The notes beneath the pieces are model-generated. The model ran no database searches and was not told the DNA's origin. It saw nothing but the letters and a program-made list of their open reading frames with translations. Below, one piece after another: positions 34,079 through 42,798 of a stretch of DNA of 64,000 nt (positions are counted from its first letter, which is position 1; each line of letters opens with the position of its first letter). A program made the translations under genes and the position numbers. Origin of the DNA: DASVVT01 sp036386415 (lineage in GTDB: Bacteria > Acidobacteriota > Blastocatellia > Pyrinomonadales > Pyrinomonadaceae). The stretch covers positions 1-64,000 of the forward strand of contig DASVVT010000067.1 in NCBI GenBank assembly GCA_036386415.1. The letters are read 5' to 3'.

Positions 34079-35932
34079 CTAATGACCAAATTGTAAGCGC
34101 TCGCCCAGCGGCTCGCCCGTCTCTCTTTCGTTGTCCGAGCTATCGGCGTATTGCAGCTTGTAGAGTCTCCAGTAGAGGCCGCGCTCGGCCAGTAGCTCCT
34201 GGTGCGTGCCCTGCTCACGTATCTCGCCGTGATGAAGGACGATGATGCGGTTGGCTCTCTGGATGGTCGAGAGACGATGGGCGACGACGAGCGAGGTGCG
34301 GCCTAGCATGACGCGCTCGATGGCCTGCTGGATGAGCTGCTCGGTCTCGGTGTCGATGGAGCTGGTCGCCTCATCCAAAATAAGCAGGGCGGGATCGAAG
34401 GCGAGCGCGCGGGCAAACGAGATGAGCTGCTTTTGTCCGACCGAGAGACCCGCGCCGCGCTCACGAACTTCCGTTTTATACGCGTCGGGCAGGCGGCGTA
34501 TGAAGCGATCCGCATGCACCTCGCCTGCCGCCCAACGGACACGCGACTCATCTATTTGGTCGCGACCGAGCCGGATGTTGCTCTCGACAGTGCCGCTGAA
34601 GAGAAAGACGTCTTGCAGCACGACGGCGAAGTTTTCGCGCAGGCTCTGTAAGTCCCAGTCACGCACGTCAACGCCGTCCAGAAGGATGCGCCCCTTTTGT
34701 ATATCGTAGAAGCGCATCAGGAGATTGGTGATCGTCGTCTTGCCCGATCCGGTGTGGCCTACGAGCGCAACGGATTGGCCGGGCTCGACCGTGAACGAGA
34801 CATCCTTGAGCACCCACTCGTCTTCATGGTAGGCGAACCAGACGTTCTCAAACTCTATGCGTCCCAACGCGCGTCCGGCCTTCTTCGCACGCTCGGGCGT
34901 CTGGATGGCGATGGGCAAATCGAGCGTCTTGAAGAGACGGTGCGAGGCGACGACCGCCGCTTGCAGCACGTTGTACTTGTCTGAGATGTCGCGTATCGGC
35001 TGAAAGAGCTGCTGAGAGTATTGTATGAAGGCGACGAGCGCGCCCAAAGAGAGCACAGTGTTGGCTGACGTGTTGTGCAGCACGCGCCAGCCGCCGTACC
35101 AGATGATGAGCGCTACACCGATAGCGCCGATCAGATCGACGAGCGGAAAGAAGACCGCGTAATAGAAGATGGTGTCGATGTTGGCGTTGCGGTGATCGTC
35201 GTTGATGTCGTGAAAAGTCTTGAGCGATTTCTCTTCGGCATTGAAAATCTGCACGGTCTGCGCGCCCGACAGGTGCTCTTGCAGAAACGCATTCATGCGG
35301 GCGAGACGCGTGCGGACGCGGTCGTAGCCGATGCGCGCGTGCTTGCGAAACCAACTGGTGGCGGCAAAGAGCAGCGGCACGGTGACGAGCGTGACGAGCG
35401 TCAGTTGCCAGTCCATCCAGAGCATCATGCCGATGATCGCAAAGATCATCACGACATCGCCCAGGAGGTCTATCACGCCGGACGTGAACAGCTCATTCAA
35501 GGCGTCCACGTCGGAAGTCAGGCGCGTCATAATGCGCCCGACGGGGTTGCGGTCGTAGTAGGAGACCTCCTGATGTTGCAGCTTGCGATAAAGCTCGCTT
35601 CTGAGGTCATACATGACGCGCTGGCCGACCGTATTGAGCAAGACTTCCTGAAAGTAAGAGAAGATGAAGCGCGCCAGCATCGCCGTCAGCAACCCGAGCG
35701 CGATCCAGATGAGGCCGCCGAGATTGCGCGGAATGATGTACCAGTCAATCGCGTACTGCGTAAACTTCGGTTGCAGTATGCCGAGCAGGTTGAGCACCAG
35801 CGTGAACACAAGCGCAGGGTAGAGCGCACGCGTATAGGGCTTCAGGTAGCGCAGGAGGCGGCGCGCGACGCGGAAATCGTACGTCTTGCCGATGGCCTCT
35901 TCTTCGTGAAATTGTTTGACTGCCGTTGACAT
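34079..35932 (-). CDS. ABC exporter half-transporter (consensus ATPase half)
   Basis: 617 aa, six-helix membrane domain (residues about 30-320) plus a nucleotide-binding domain. Walker A GHTGSGKTT, Walker B LLILDEATSSID with the catalytic Glu, switch His in VVAHRLSTIQ; the signature is LSVGQKQ rather than LSGGQ. It therefore provides the good Walker B but a weakened signature. Start MSTAVKQFHEEEAIG at 35932; a longer frame to 36130 would run through the neighbouring gene. Third gene of a three-gene operon with 36454-38196 and the membrane protein at 35959. Probably exports lipid or drug-like substrates. Confidence 0.88.
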   Translation of the reverse strand: MSTAVKQFHEEEAIGKTYDFRVARRLLRYLKPYTRALYPALVFTLVLNLLGILQPKFTQYAIDWYIIPRNLGGLIWIALGLLTAMLARFIFSYFQEVLLNTVGQRVMYDLRSELYRKLQHQEVSYYDRNPVGRIMTRLTSDVDALNELFTSGVIDLLGDVVMIFAIIGMMLWMDWQLTLVTLVTVPLLFAATSWFRKHARIGYDRVRTRLARMNAFLQEHLSGAQTVQIFNAEEKSLKTFHDINDDHRNANIDTIFYYAVFFPLVDLIGAIGVALIIWYGGWRVLHNTSANTVLSLGALVAFIQYSQQLFQPIRDISDKYNVLQAAVVASHRLFKTLDLPIAIQTPERAKKAGRALGRIEFENVWFAYHEDEWVLKDVSFTVEPGQSVALVGHTGSGKTTITNLLMRFYDIQKGRILLDGVDVRDWDLQSLRENFAVVLQDVFLFSGTVESNIRLGRDQIDESRVRWAAGEVHADRFIRRLPDAYKTEVRERGAGLSVGQKQLISFARALAFDPALLILDEATSSIDTETEQLIQQAIERVMLGRTSLVVAHRLSTIQRANRIIVLHHGEIREQGTHQELLAERGLYWRLYKLQYADSSDNERETGEPLGERLQFGH

Positions 35933-35958
35933 CTTTGACCGAAATCGTCCCTCGCCCC

Positions 35959-36423
35959 TTAGAGAGCGTTGAATCCTTGCACGCCGCTTTGGAAAGTGGC
36001 CGCGCGCAATGCATCGCGGCGCGGCATGTGTAGGAGCATAGCCATCACGCTTAAGATGAAGGCGAGATAATAATAGTGACAGCCGGTCACAAAAAAGATG
36101 ACCAGTCCGAGCAGGGCTGCTCCCTCGCATAACGCCAGCGCGATGATGAGCCCGACCTGTACTAGCTCAGGGCTCTGTCGCTTGACCGCCTGTGAAAGAA
36201 AACGGCGCTTGAGCACAAAAGAGAGCACGATGCTGAAGATGCCGCCCGCCATTAAAATCGGAACCAGCATCATGTTCGCGTCAATTTCCTCAGGCATCCC
36301 GATGATTATCGTCAGGACGAAGAACATGAACGCCGAGGACAACATGGCGAGCCAGAGGATGAGCAGCACTCTATAGCGCGCCTCCAGCCTGGACGACTCC
36401 GGTCTCTGGTTCATAGGTTCCAT
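35959..36423 (-). CDS. Small four-helix membrane protein between two ABC half-transporters
   Basis: 154 aa with four hydrophobic segments (about residues 20-42, 51-72, 89-113, 116-134) and a charged N-terminus. No family recognised. GAGGAGGTGAG lies 6 nt before the ATG at 36423; a GTG inside that site is the alternative. Gaps of 31 and 27 bp to its neighbours show it is in the operon of the two half-transporters and may assist them. Confidence 0.75.
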   Translation of the reverse strand: MEPMNQRPESSRLEARYRVLLILWLAMLSSAFMFFVLTIIIGMPEEIDANMMLVPILMAGGIFSIVLSFVLKRRFLSQAVKRQSPELVQVGLIIALALCEGAALLGLVIFFVTGCHYYYLAFILSVMAMLLHMPRRDALRAATFQSGVQGFNAL

Positions 36424-36453
36424 GCGCCTCACCTCCTCATTCTTCGTCCGGCA

Positions 36454-38196
36454 TCAACTCGCTGCCAGCTCTTCCTCCAGCAACTGCCGCTCATAAAGGT
36501 CTGCATACTCGCTGCCCATGGCGAGCAGCTCTTCGTGCGTGCCGCTCTCAACGATCCGTCCCTCGTCGAGCACGCAGATCAGGTCTGCATCGCGCACGGT
36601 CGAGATGCGATGCGAGACGATCAGACTCGTGCGCTCGCGCATCACGCCGCGCAGTTGCGCGAGAATCTTCTCCTCCGTGTAGGTGTCTACGGAAGAGAGC
36701 GCGTCATCCAGAATCAGTATCTTCGGCTGGCGCATGACGGCGCGCGCAATCGCCGTGCGCTGCTTCTGCCCGCCGGAGAGTGTCAGGCCGCGCTCGCCCA
36801 CCATCGTGTCGAACCCTTCGGGGAAGCCTCGTATGTCCTCCGTCAATCCGGCGATCTCCGCCGCCCATTCAATGTCCGCGCGCTCTGCGCGTTCGACGCC
36901 GAAGGCGATGTTCTGGGCGAGCGTGTCGCTGAAGAGGAAGGTCTCCTGCGGCACGTAGCCGATGCTAGAGCGAAGCTGCGCGAGCGGGTAATCGCGCACC
37001 GAAACGCCGTCGATGAAGACCGTCCCGGGCGGCGCTTCGATGAGCCGCGTGATGAGACTGATGAGCGTGGATTTGCCGCTCCCGGTGCGCCCGACGAAAG
37101 CGACCGTCTGTCCTGCTTCGATGACCAGATTAATATCACGCAGCACAGGCTCGACATGCTCGTGGTAGCGAAACGTGAGATGGCGAAACTCCAGCCGCCC
37201 CTTGATCGGAGACCGCGGACGCACGCCCGGCTCATCTATGATGGTCGGGTCGATAGCCCAGATGGCGTTGATGCGCTTGAGGCTCGCCGTGCCCCGCTGG
37301 TAGAGGTTGACGACGTAACCCAGCGCGATCAAAGGCCAGATCAGACGCGTCAGGTAGAGGTTGAATTCCGTGAACTGGCCGAGCGTAATCGCGCCCCGTA
37401 TGACGAGCGCGCCGCCGTACCAGATGATGAGCACAAAGCCGATGCCGATCAGAAACTGCATCAGAGGCCGCATCACAGCCGAGATGCGCACCAGGCTCAG
37501 ATTGCGCTCGGCATACTGCCGGTTGAGAGAATCGAAGGCGGCAATCTCCGCCTCCTCCTGCGCGTAGGCGCGAACCACGCGGACGCCCGTAAAATTCTCC
37601 TGCGCGCGCGCAGAGATTTGCGCGAAGAAGTCCTGAATCTTTTCGAAGCGCACATGAACCTGCTGGCCGAAGTATTTGACGGTCAGGGAGACGAGCGGCA
37701 TCGTCACGAAGAGCAGGAGCGTCAAGCGCACGCTGATCCTGAGCATGAGTGGCAGCACGAAGAGGACGACCAGGACGGTTTGCAGCGTGTACATGATCAT
37801 CGGCCCGGCCAGTTGGCGCACCGCCGCCAGATCGTTCGTCGCGCGCGCCATCAGGTCGCCCGTCCGGTGCTCCTGAAAGAACGAGAGCGGCTGATCGACC
37901 AGGTGAGCGTAAAAATCTCTGCGCAGATCGTATTCGACGTGGCGCGACATTCCTATGAGGATGCGGCGCTGTAAGAACAGAAATATCCCGCTGATGATGC
38001 TTGCGCCGAGGATCATCATCCCGGCGCTCATGACCTTTGCCCAGGTCACATCTCTTCCCAGATCGTCTATAGCGCGCCCGACCAGGTGCGGGATCAACAG
38101 GGCGAAGATGACCGAAGCGACAATACAGAGAATGCCGATGATGAGAGACGTTTTATAAGGTCGAAAGTAACGAGCGAATTTTCGTAAATCGTGCAT
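36454..38196 (-). CDS. ABC exporter half-transporter (degenerate ATPase half)
   Basis: 580 aa. Six-helix membrane domain and nucleotide-binding domain: Walker A GRTGSGKST, intact signature LSGGQKQRTAIARAV, Walker B ILILDDALSSVD with Asp in place of the catalytic Glu, and IVSHRIST. This is the pattern of the partner in heterodimeric exporters such as TM287/288 or BmrCD. Paired with 34079-35932, one ATP site is composite-consensus and one degenerate. Start MHDLRKFARYFRPYKTS at 38196; the longer frame to 38295 lacks family homology. Confidence 0.88.
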   Translation of the reverse strand: MHDLRKFARYFRPYKTSLIIGILCIVASVIFALLIPHLVGRAIDDLGRDVTWAKVMSAGMMILGASIISGIFLFLQRRILIGMSRHVEYDLRRDFYAHLVDQPLSFFQEHRTGDLMARATNDLAAVRQLAGPMIMYTLQTVLVVLFVLPLMLRISVRLTLLLFVTMPLVSLTVKYFGQQVHVRFEKIQDFFAQISARAQENFTGVRVVRAYAQEEAEIAAFDSLNRQYAERNLSLVRISAVMRPLMQFLIGIGFVLIIWYGGALVIRGAITLGQFTEFNLYLTRLIWPLIALGYVVNLYQRGTASLKRINAIWAIDPTIIDEPGVRPRSPIKGRLEFRHLTFRYHEHVEPVLRDINLVIEAGQTVAFVGRTGSGKSTLISLITRLIEAPPGTVFIDGVSVRDYPLAQLRSSIGYVPQETFLFSDTLAQNIAFGVERAERADIEWAAEIAGLTEDIRGFPEGFDTMVGERGLTLSGGQKQRTAIARAVMRQPKILILDDALSSVDTYTEEKILAQLRGVMRERTSLIVSHRISTVRDADLICVLDEGRIVESGTHEELLAMGSEYADLYERQLLEEELAAS

Positions 38197-38386
38197 GGCC
38201 GAAAATAGGAGACGACGCGCGAGCCCCAACCGGGGGCATGAAAAGATAAATGCGCTTCGGAAGCTATCATGCGCGATTTTCGCCGCAGATGCCAAGCGCG
38301 GAGCGAGTCTCCAAGAGTGTCCCGGATGGTAAATGAAAAACTTGGCGAAAGTATGAAGGGCGGGCGACCGTTGAAAGTAAGACCTT

Positions 38387-38432
38387 AAACGCTGAAGGCC
38401 GCGAAGAAACTACTTCGCGGCCTTCAGCGTTT
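38387..38432. repeat. Perfect 20-bp inverted repeat near GGDEF gene end
   Basis: AAACGCTGAAGGCCGCGAAG (38387-38406) and its exact inverse (38413-38432), 6-nt loop. Twenty-two bp downstream of the GGDEF gene stop on the minus strand. It may end that transcript; the T-run after it is short. Confidence 0.75.
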
Positions 38433-38454
38433 AAATTTCTCTTGAGCGATAAGG

Positions 38455-40233
38455 TCAGTTCTGAACGAGCAAATGAGGCGGAGCGGAGTGCCTCTCTGCT
38501 GGCATCTCAGTTGACGTCTCTGCGAGCGATTCGGTGTTGATCTCTGCGACCTCGCTTAGATCGAACATCTCGTCTGTGAGCGTGGTATCGCATTCCGGCG
38601 GCGTGCAGACGCGATTGCGGCCTGCATTCTTGGCGCTGTAGAGAGCGCGGTCGGCTGTGGCGACGAGGCTATCGCGAGACGTGGCGTGAAGCGGGAAGGT
38701 CGCGACACCGAAGGAGGCTGTGATGTGGCCGACGCCAGGCACTTCCGTCTGCTCTATGTGGGCGCGTAATCGCTCGGCCACGGCCACCGCGCCGTCGATT
38801 CCGGCCTGCGGCAGGATCACCGCAAACTCTTCGCCGCCGTAGCGCGCAGCCGTATCCACGCCGCGCAGCTCTTCGCGCAGACCGTTCGCCAGTATACGCA
38901 ACGCTATGTCACCCGTGTCGTGCCCGTAGGTGTCGTTGACCCGCTTGAAGTGATCTATATCGAGCAGGATGAGAGAGATTGGCTGGCGCATGCGCGTCGC
39001 CAGGTGCATGTCGCGTTCCAGTTGCATCTCGAAAGAGCGGCGGTTGAAGCAGCCCGTGAGGCCGTCCGTCAATGCCTGCTGCTGCATCTGCGCAAAGAGG
39101 CGCGCGTGATTGACGGCCACCGTCACCTGGTCGGCCACCGTGCGCATCAGTAGGACTTCGTTCTCCTGCCAGATGCGCGTCGGGTCATCTGAACGCACCA
39201 GGAGCACTCCCATAAAGCGTTCATGGTAGATGAGCGGCACGACCGCCAACGGGCGTATGCTTTGCCCCTGCTCATCCATGCTGCCGCGCCCATCGACCAC
39301 GTAGTTCTTGAAGCGACCGGCGAGGCGCACGCTGTAGGCATCAAGGTCGCCCATCAGCTCCGTCTCTTCGGCGCTCTCCGCGCCCGCGCCGTCACGAAAA
39401 TAGCAGTTGGTCAGCGTCTGCTTTCCCGCTCCGCCTTCGACCCGCAAAGCACAGTGCTGTGCGTGGAGCGCGCGCCCGACTTCGTTGACGGTCGTTTGCA
39501 GAACGCTGTCCAACTCAAGCGAATTACGTATGGCGGTGGCAATGCGGTTGATGGCGATTTCACGACCGGCCTGTTCCTGCAACAGGCGTGCGAGCTTGGT
39601 CGTCACCGAAACGGTCAGTTGAAGCGAGGTCGCCTTCGGCATCGACGTGCGTACCGCAGACGAAAAGCTGGCCGCCTGAAAAGGTCTCTCGGCGGTGACG
39701 CGCGCCATCAGGTATTCGAGCGCCGAATAGACTATGTCCGGCTCGAAGGTCCAGATGACTTCATCGCCGACGGCCTCCGTGCCGTCCTCCTCCGTCCCGC
39801 GCACGGAAGCCAACAGCGCAGAGAAGCGTGCGTCCGCGATGACGACGAAACGCTCGTGGCTCTTATCATTTTGCCCGCGTTTTAAGAGCACCGGCTCAGG
39901 ATCGCGCTCATTCATACGCAGCGGCAGATCGTTGAGCGCGTCCTTAGGATCGACGAAGAAGAAGGCGCTATGCGCCGCCCGCCCGATCTCACGCACGCGC
40001 GCCAGATCGCGCAAAGAGCGCTCGGCCATGAGCGGCAAACTCTCTATGACAAGCGCCGCCAGGTTGTTCTCCAGTACGACATCTTCAAAATAGCGGTGAA
40101 GCTGCGCAATGGTCTGCTCGGCGCAGCGAACTGAGGTTAGCTGGCGCGAATGTTGGATAAGCAGAGCGTGATAGAGAGAATGCATGTGATCTGGACGGCC
40201 CGACTGGCTGGGGAGTGCCTGTTTACGATTCAC
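38455..40233 (-). CDS. Diguanylate cyclase with N-terminal sensory region, GAF and GGDEF
   Basis: 592 aa, cytosolic. N-terminal sensory region (about 15-190) similar to DICT domains, a GAF domain (about 205-370), then a GGDEF domain (about 385-545) with DALTGCFNRRSFE-like start ALTDGLTGCFNRRSF, DIDHFKRVNDTYGHDTGD and RYGGEEFAV. The active-site GGEEF is intact and an RGVD inhibitory I-site (RxxD) lies five residues before it, so it should make c-di-GMP with product inhibition. A C-terminal acidic Ser/Thr tail follows. GTG 40233 start is uncertain; the ATG at 40185 is an alternative. Confidence 0.88.
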   Translation of the reverse strand: MNRKQALPSQSGRPDHMHSLYHALLIQHSRQLTSVRCAEQTIAQLHRYFEDVVLENNLAALVIESLPLMAERSLRDLARVREIGRAAHSAFFFVDPKDALNDLPLRMNERDPEPVLLKRGQNDKSHERFVVIADARFSALLASVRGTEEDGTEAVGDEVIWTFEPDIVYSALEYLMARVTAERPFQAASFSSAVRTSMPKATSLQLTVSVTTKLARLLQEQAGREIAINRIATAIRNSLELDSVLQTTVNEVGRALHAQHCALRVEGGAGKQTLTNCYFRDGAGAESAEETELMGDLDAYSVRLAGRFKNYVVDGRGSMDEQGQSIRPLAVVPLIYHERFMGVLLVRSDDPTRIWQENEVLLMRTVADQVTVAVNHARLFAQMQQQALTDGLTGCFNRRSFEMQLERDMHLATRMRQPISLILLDIDHFKRVNDTYGHDTGDIALRILANGLREELRGVDTAARYGGEEFAVILPQAGIDGAVAVAERLRAHIEQTEVPGVGHITASFGVATFPLHATSRDSLVATADRALYSAKNAGRNRVCTPPECDTTLTDEMFDLSEVAEINTESLAETSTEMPAERHSAPPHLLVQN

Positions 40234-40337
40234 GGCTAGTTAGGGCTGCTTTGAGATCAAGCAGCGAGGTCAAAGATATTTTGACATGATTTAACAATTT
40301 TGTCCATAAACTTTTCGCGGTCGCTGACGCGCTCTGT

Positions 40338-40769
40338 TTAAGAGCCCGTAGAAAGCCGCAGATAAGATGTAAGTGCTGTCGCTACAAGGGTTCCTGCTTC
40401 ATCTGAAACGTCAACGGTGACAGCTACAAGGCGGCGGCCTGCGCGCAGGACGCGGGCGCGTGCAGTAATCCTGCCCTCCCAAATGGGGCGCAGGTAATGG
40501 ATCGTGAGGTCAACGGTGGTCGTGGATTGAGCCGGTTCGAGCAGCGTCAGGATGGCAAAAGCAGAGGCTGTGTCGATCAGAGAGGCGGTCACGCCGCCAT
40601 GCACGACGCCGCGATTCTGCCTCAAGGCGTCGCGCACGGCGAGATGAAGGGAGGCCGCGCCGCGCTCGAATTCGCCCAGTTCGATGCCGATCAGATGCGC
40701 GAACGGGACGCTCTCGAAAGCCTCCTGAATACGCTGCCTCTCGGCATCGGTAAGCCTGGCCGTCTTCAT
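40338..40769 (-). CDS. PaaI-type thioesterase
   Basis: 143 aa hotdog-fold protein. Motif NRGVVHGGVTASLIDTASAFAI near residue 52 carries the HGG/D active-site pattern of PaaI-like acyl-CoA thioesterases. Substrate not defined. Its start overlaps the stop of the YbjQ-like gene by 4 bp (ATGA), so the two are translationally coupled. Confidence 0.85.
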   Translation of the reverse strand: MKTARLTDAERQRIQEAFESVPFAHLIGIELGEFERGAASLHLAVRDALRQNRGVVHGGVTASLIDTASAFAILTLLEPAQSTTTVDLTIHYLRPIWEGRITARARVLRAGRRLVAVTVDVSDEAGTLVATALTSYLRLSTGS

Positions 40770-41176
40770 GAGCGGTAGCTGTCCTGGTCGATGGGCTCGA
40801 CGGTGACAGCCGTGCCGTAGGCTAAAACTTCCGTCGCGACGCTTGAAAGCTCCGTCGCATCATAACGCGCGCCGATGATGGCATTGGCACCAAGCTCCGT
40901 CGCATGCTGAATCATGATGTCGAAGGCTTCCATGCGCGTCTGCTCGCACAGGCGCGTCCAGGCGATGATATTGCCGCCGACCATGGATTGGAAGGCCGCG
41001 CCGATGTTGACAAAGATATTGCGCGAGCGCACGACGATGCCGCGCACGACGCCCAGATTCTGCACGACGCGAAAGCCGGGCAGCTCAAATGCGGTCGTCA
41101 CCATATGATGCGCGACCGAGTAACGCGGGGCGCTGACCTCGTAAGGCGCGCGCGTGTTGAGGGAATTACTGCTCAT
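40766..41176 (-). CDS. YbjQ/UPF0145 family protein
   Basis: 136 aa. The core LGVVRGIVVRSRNIFVNIGA, HATELGANAIIGARYD and VLAYGTAVTVEP is the YbjQ (heavy-metal-binding-like, pentameric) family. It carries about 25 extra N-terminal residues compared with the usual ~105-aa members. Start at 41176 with GAGGAAA upstream rather than the in-frame start 15 bases earlier. Function unknown. Confidence 0.85.
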   Translation of the reverse strand: MSSNSLNTRAPYEVSAPRYSVAHHMVTTAFELPGFRVVQNLGVVRGIVVRSRNIFVNIGAAFQSMVGGNIIAWTRLCEQTRMEAFDIMIQHATELGANAIIGARYDATELSSVATEVLAYGTAVTVEPIDQDSYRS

Positions 41177-41202
41177 CTTCGCTTTCCTCAAAGAAGGGGG
41201 TT

Positions 41203-41649
41203 CTAATCCGGGAAGAGGCTGGCCTGCGCTTCGTCCTCTTCGTTTTGGCGGTGCTGCTGCTGTCCAGCCTCTTCATCTGGAATCCAACGATAGCGTCCCA
41301 GCTCGCAACGGTTACGCGCATTGAACTCGACGCCCTCGGCTTCGAGCATCCGTTGCTGTTTGTCGTGCGGCAGAACGACACGGCCTGTGGAGCATCCGCC
41401 CTGCGCGTTGATGACGCGGTGCCAGGGCGTCGTCTCTTCATCCGCAGAGTGCATGACGAACCCGACGGTGCGCGCAGTGTAGCCTTCGCCCAGCATCTCT
41501 GCGATCTGCCCGTAGGTCATGACGCTTCCTGCGGGGATGCGACGCACTATCTCGTAGACGCGCTCGCGATAGCCCGGCGTATCCTCTATGGCGCGGGCGG
41601 GAAGGCGTGCGCTCGTTCTCTCTTTTGATCTATCTTCTGTTCCTGCCAT
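41203..41649 (-). CDS. Alkyltransferase-like protein (ATL; MGMT paralog)
   Basis: 148 aa. The MGMT DNA-binding/active-site region reads TPWHRVINAQGGCSTGR: the alkyl-acceptor Cys of PCHRV is replaced by Trp, the hallmark of ATL proteins, which bind O6-alkylguanine in DNA and flag it for nucleotide excision repair without removing it. YEIVRRIPAGSVMTYGQIAEML near residue 31 is the helix-turn-helix. C-terminal Gln/Glu-rich tail. Start MAGTEDRSKE at 41649 is the best guess; the longer frame overlaps the 47-aa ORF upstream. Confidence 0.85.
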   Translation of the reverse strand: MAGTEDRSKERTSARLPARAIEDTPGYRERVYEIVRRIPAGSVMTYGQIAEMLGEGYTARTVGFVMHSADEETTPWHRVINAQGGCSTGRVVLPHDKQQRMLEAEGVEFNARNRCELGRYRWIPDEEAGQQQHRQNEEDEAQASLFPD

Positions 41650-41747
41650 CTCTTTTTGAAGGTTGTCTGGTGGGCGTGCCACCACTCGCGCCACTCCCCA
41701 ATCGCCCGCCTGCGTTCTGCCTGCGACGCCGCAGGCTGGAAGCTGAG

Positions 41748-41891
41748 TCAGGTCGAGGTCGCATCGCGCAAACACATCTCTGCGAGAAAACGTGTCTGTA
41801 GATCATCGCTCGCCAAAAGCTCTATCAGCTCCGGGATGGACAGTTGCGCCATGCGCCGACGTGCGGCGCTGAAATCTTCGGGTCTCATCAT
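41748..41891 (-). CDS. Small ORF, 47 aa, coupled to cyclase gene
   Basis: Starts at the base after the stop of the cyclase gene (TAG-ATGATG), reads MMRPEDFSAARRRMAQL, then PELIELLASDDLQTRFLAEM. It is helical and looks like part of a HEAT-like repeat. Not previously called because of its size; the tight coupling and codon bias support it. Function unknown. Confidence 0.5.
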   Translation of the reverse strand: MMRPEDFSAARRRMAQLSIPELIELLASDDLQTRFLAEMCLRDATST

Positions 41892-42536
41892 CTAATCCAT
41901 TGTGCGCAAAACGGCGCGCGCCGGAGCGCCGTCGCCGCTGCCGCTTGCGATCTTGAGCGGCAGGCAGATCAGCTCATAAATGCCCGCCGCAACATCACTC
42001 AGGTCGAGCCCTTCTATGATGACGATGCCGCGAGAGAGCAGCACCGTGTGCGTCTCGAACCGTTCGGGCTGGAATTTTTCCACCGACAGGTAATCTATGC
42101 CGACGAGCCGCACGTTCAGGCGTGCAAGCGCGCGTGCGGCGTCGGGCGCGAGGTAAGTGAAGTCCGTGCGGAAGCCGCTCTCTTTGTTATCCCAGAAAGC
42201 AGAGTTGCGGGTTTTGAAGAGCACACGCGTTGCACCTTCCAAACGGCACGAGGCTACCGCCTTCTCATCTATGACGCGCACGTCCGCCGGAATCTCCACC
42301 ACGCGTGCTTCGCCAATCAAAGTGTCAAGCGGCATTGCATCGATCTTTGATGCGCCTTCGATGAAGTGCGCCGGGGCGTCTACATGCGTGGCCGTGTGCG
42401 CGCCGAAATGGAGCAGCGTGACGTTGGCTGCGTCTCCGCTTTTAATCGAAGCCCACTGCTCGATCTCTATGCCGGGGTCGCCCGGATACGTAGGCGTCTC
42501 CGTAGAGATCGGCACACTCACATCGAAGATTCGCAT
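41892..42536 (-). CDS. Cyclase family protein (kynurenine formamidase-like)
   Basis: 214 aa. Metal site motif HTATHVDAPAHF near residue 48 matches HxGTHxDAPxHF of the cyclase/KynB family; DVSVPISTETPTYPGDP at the start and GIDYLSVEKF near 146 also fit. Members hydrolyse amides such as N-formylkynurenine or act in polyketide cyclisation. Substrate unknown. No obvious Shine-Dalgarno at ATG 42536. Confidence 0.85.
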   Translation of the reverse strand: MRIFDVSVPISTETPTYPGDPGIEIEQWASIKSGDAANVTLLHFGAHTATHVDAPAHFIEGASKIDAMPLDTLIGEARVVEIPADVRVIDEKAVASCRLEGATRVLFKTRNSAFWDNKESGFRTDFTYLAPDAARALARLNVRLVGIDYLSVEKFQPERFETHTVLLSRGIVIIEGLDLSDVAAGIYELICLPLKIASGSGDGAPARAVLRTMD

Positions 42537-42561
42537 GAGCCAATATTAAAGGCAAAAGCAG

Positions 42562-42725
42562 GAGACAGTAAACAGTAGACAGTAGACAGTAGCCAGTAGC
42601 CAGTAGAAAGGAAAGCAGGGCTTGAGCGCTTTCCGCTCTCCACTACCTTTTCCAGCTTCGGTATTCACACGCATCAACGGATTTTCTTTTCTACTGACTA
42701 CTGACTACTGTCTACTGTCTCCTGC
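42562..42725. repeat. Heptamer-armed palindrome (CAGTAGN family)
   Basis: Left arm 42562-42615, right arm 42688-42725, ~70-nt spacer. It covers the region upstream of mqnA; an in-frame extension of mqnA through it is not real. Confidence 0.88.
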
Positions 42726-42798
42726 TTTTGCTTTTGCCTTCTTTGCGTTAGCATCATTAGTCCGCGAGGGAAGTAGGAAGGGATGGAAGGTTATCGGC

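Noticed and set aside
35933..36130. N-terminal extension of the ABC half-transporter
   Set aside because: Would overlap the membrane-protein gene; first residues unlike any ABC exporter.
36535..37974. 479-codon plus-strand ORF
   Set aside because: Antisense to the ABC half-transporter; composition-driven, rich in Arg, Glu, His, no domain.
42622..42798. N-terminal extension of mqnA
   Set aside because: It translates the right arm of a CAGTAGN repeat; MqnA family length fits start at 42799.
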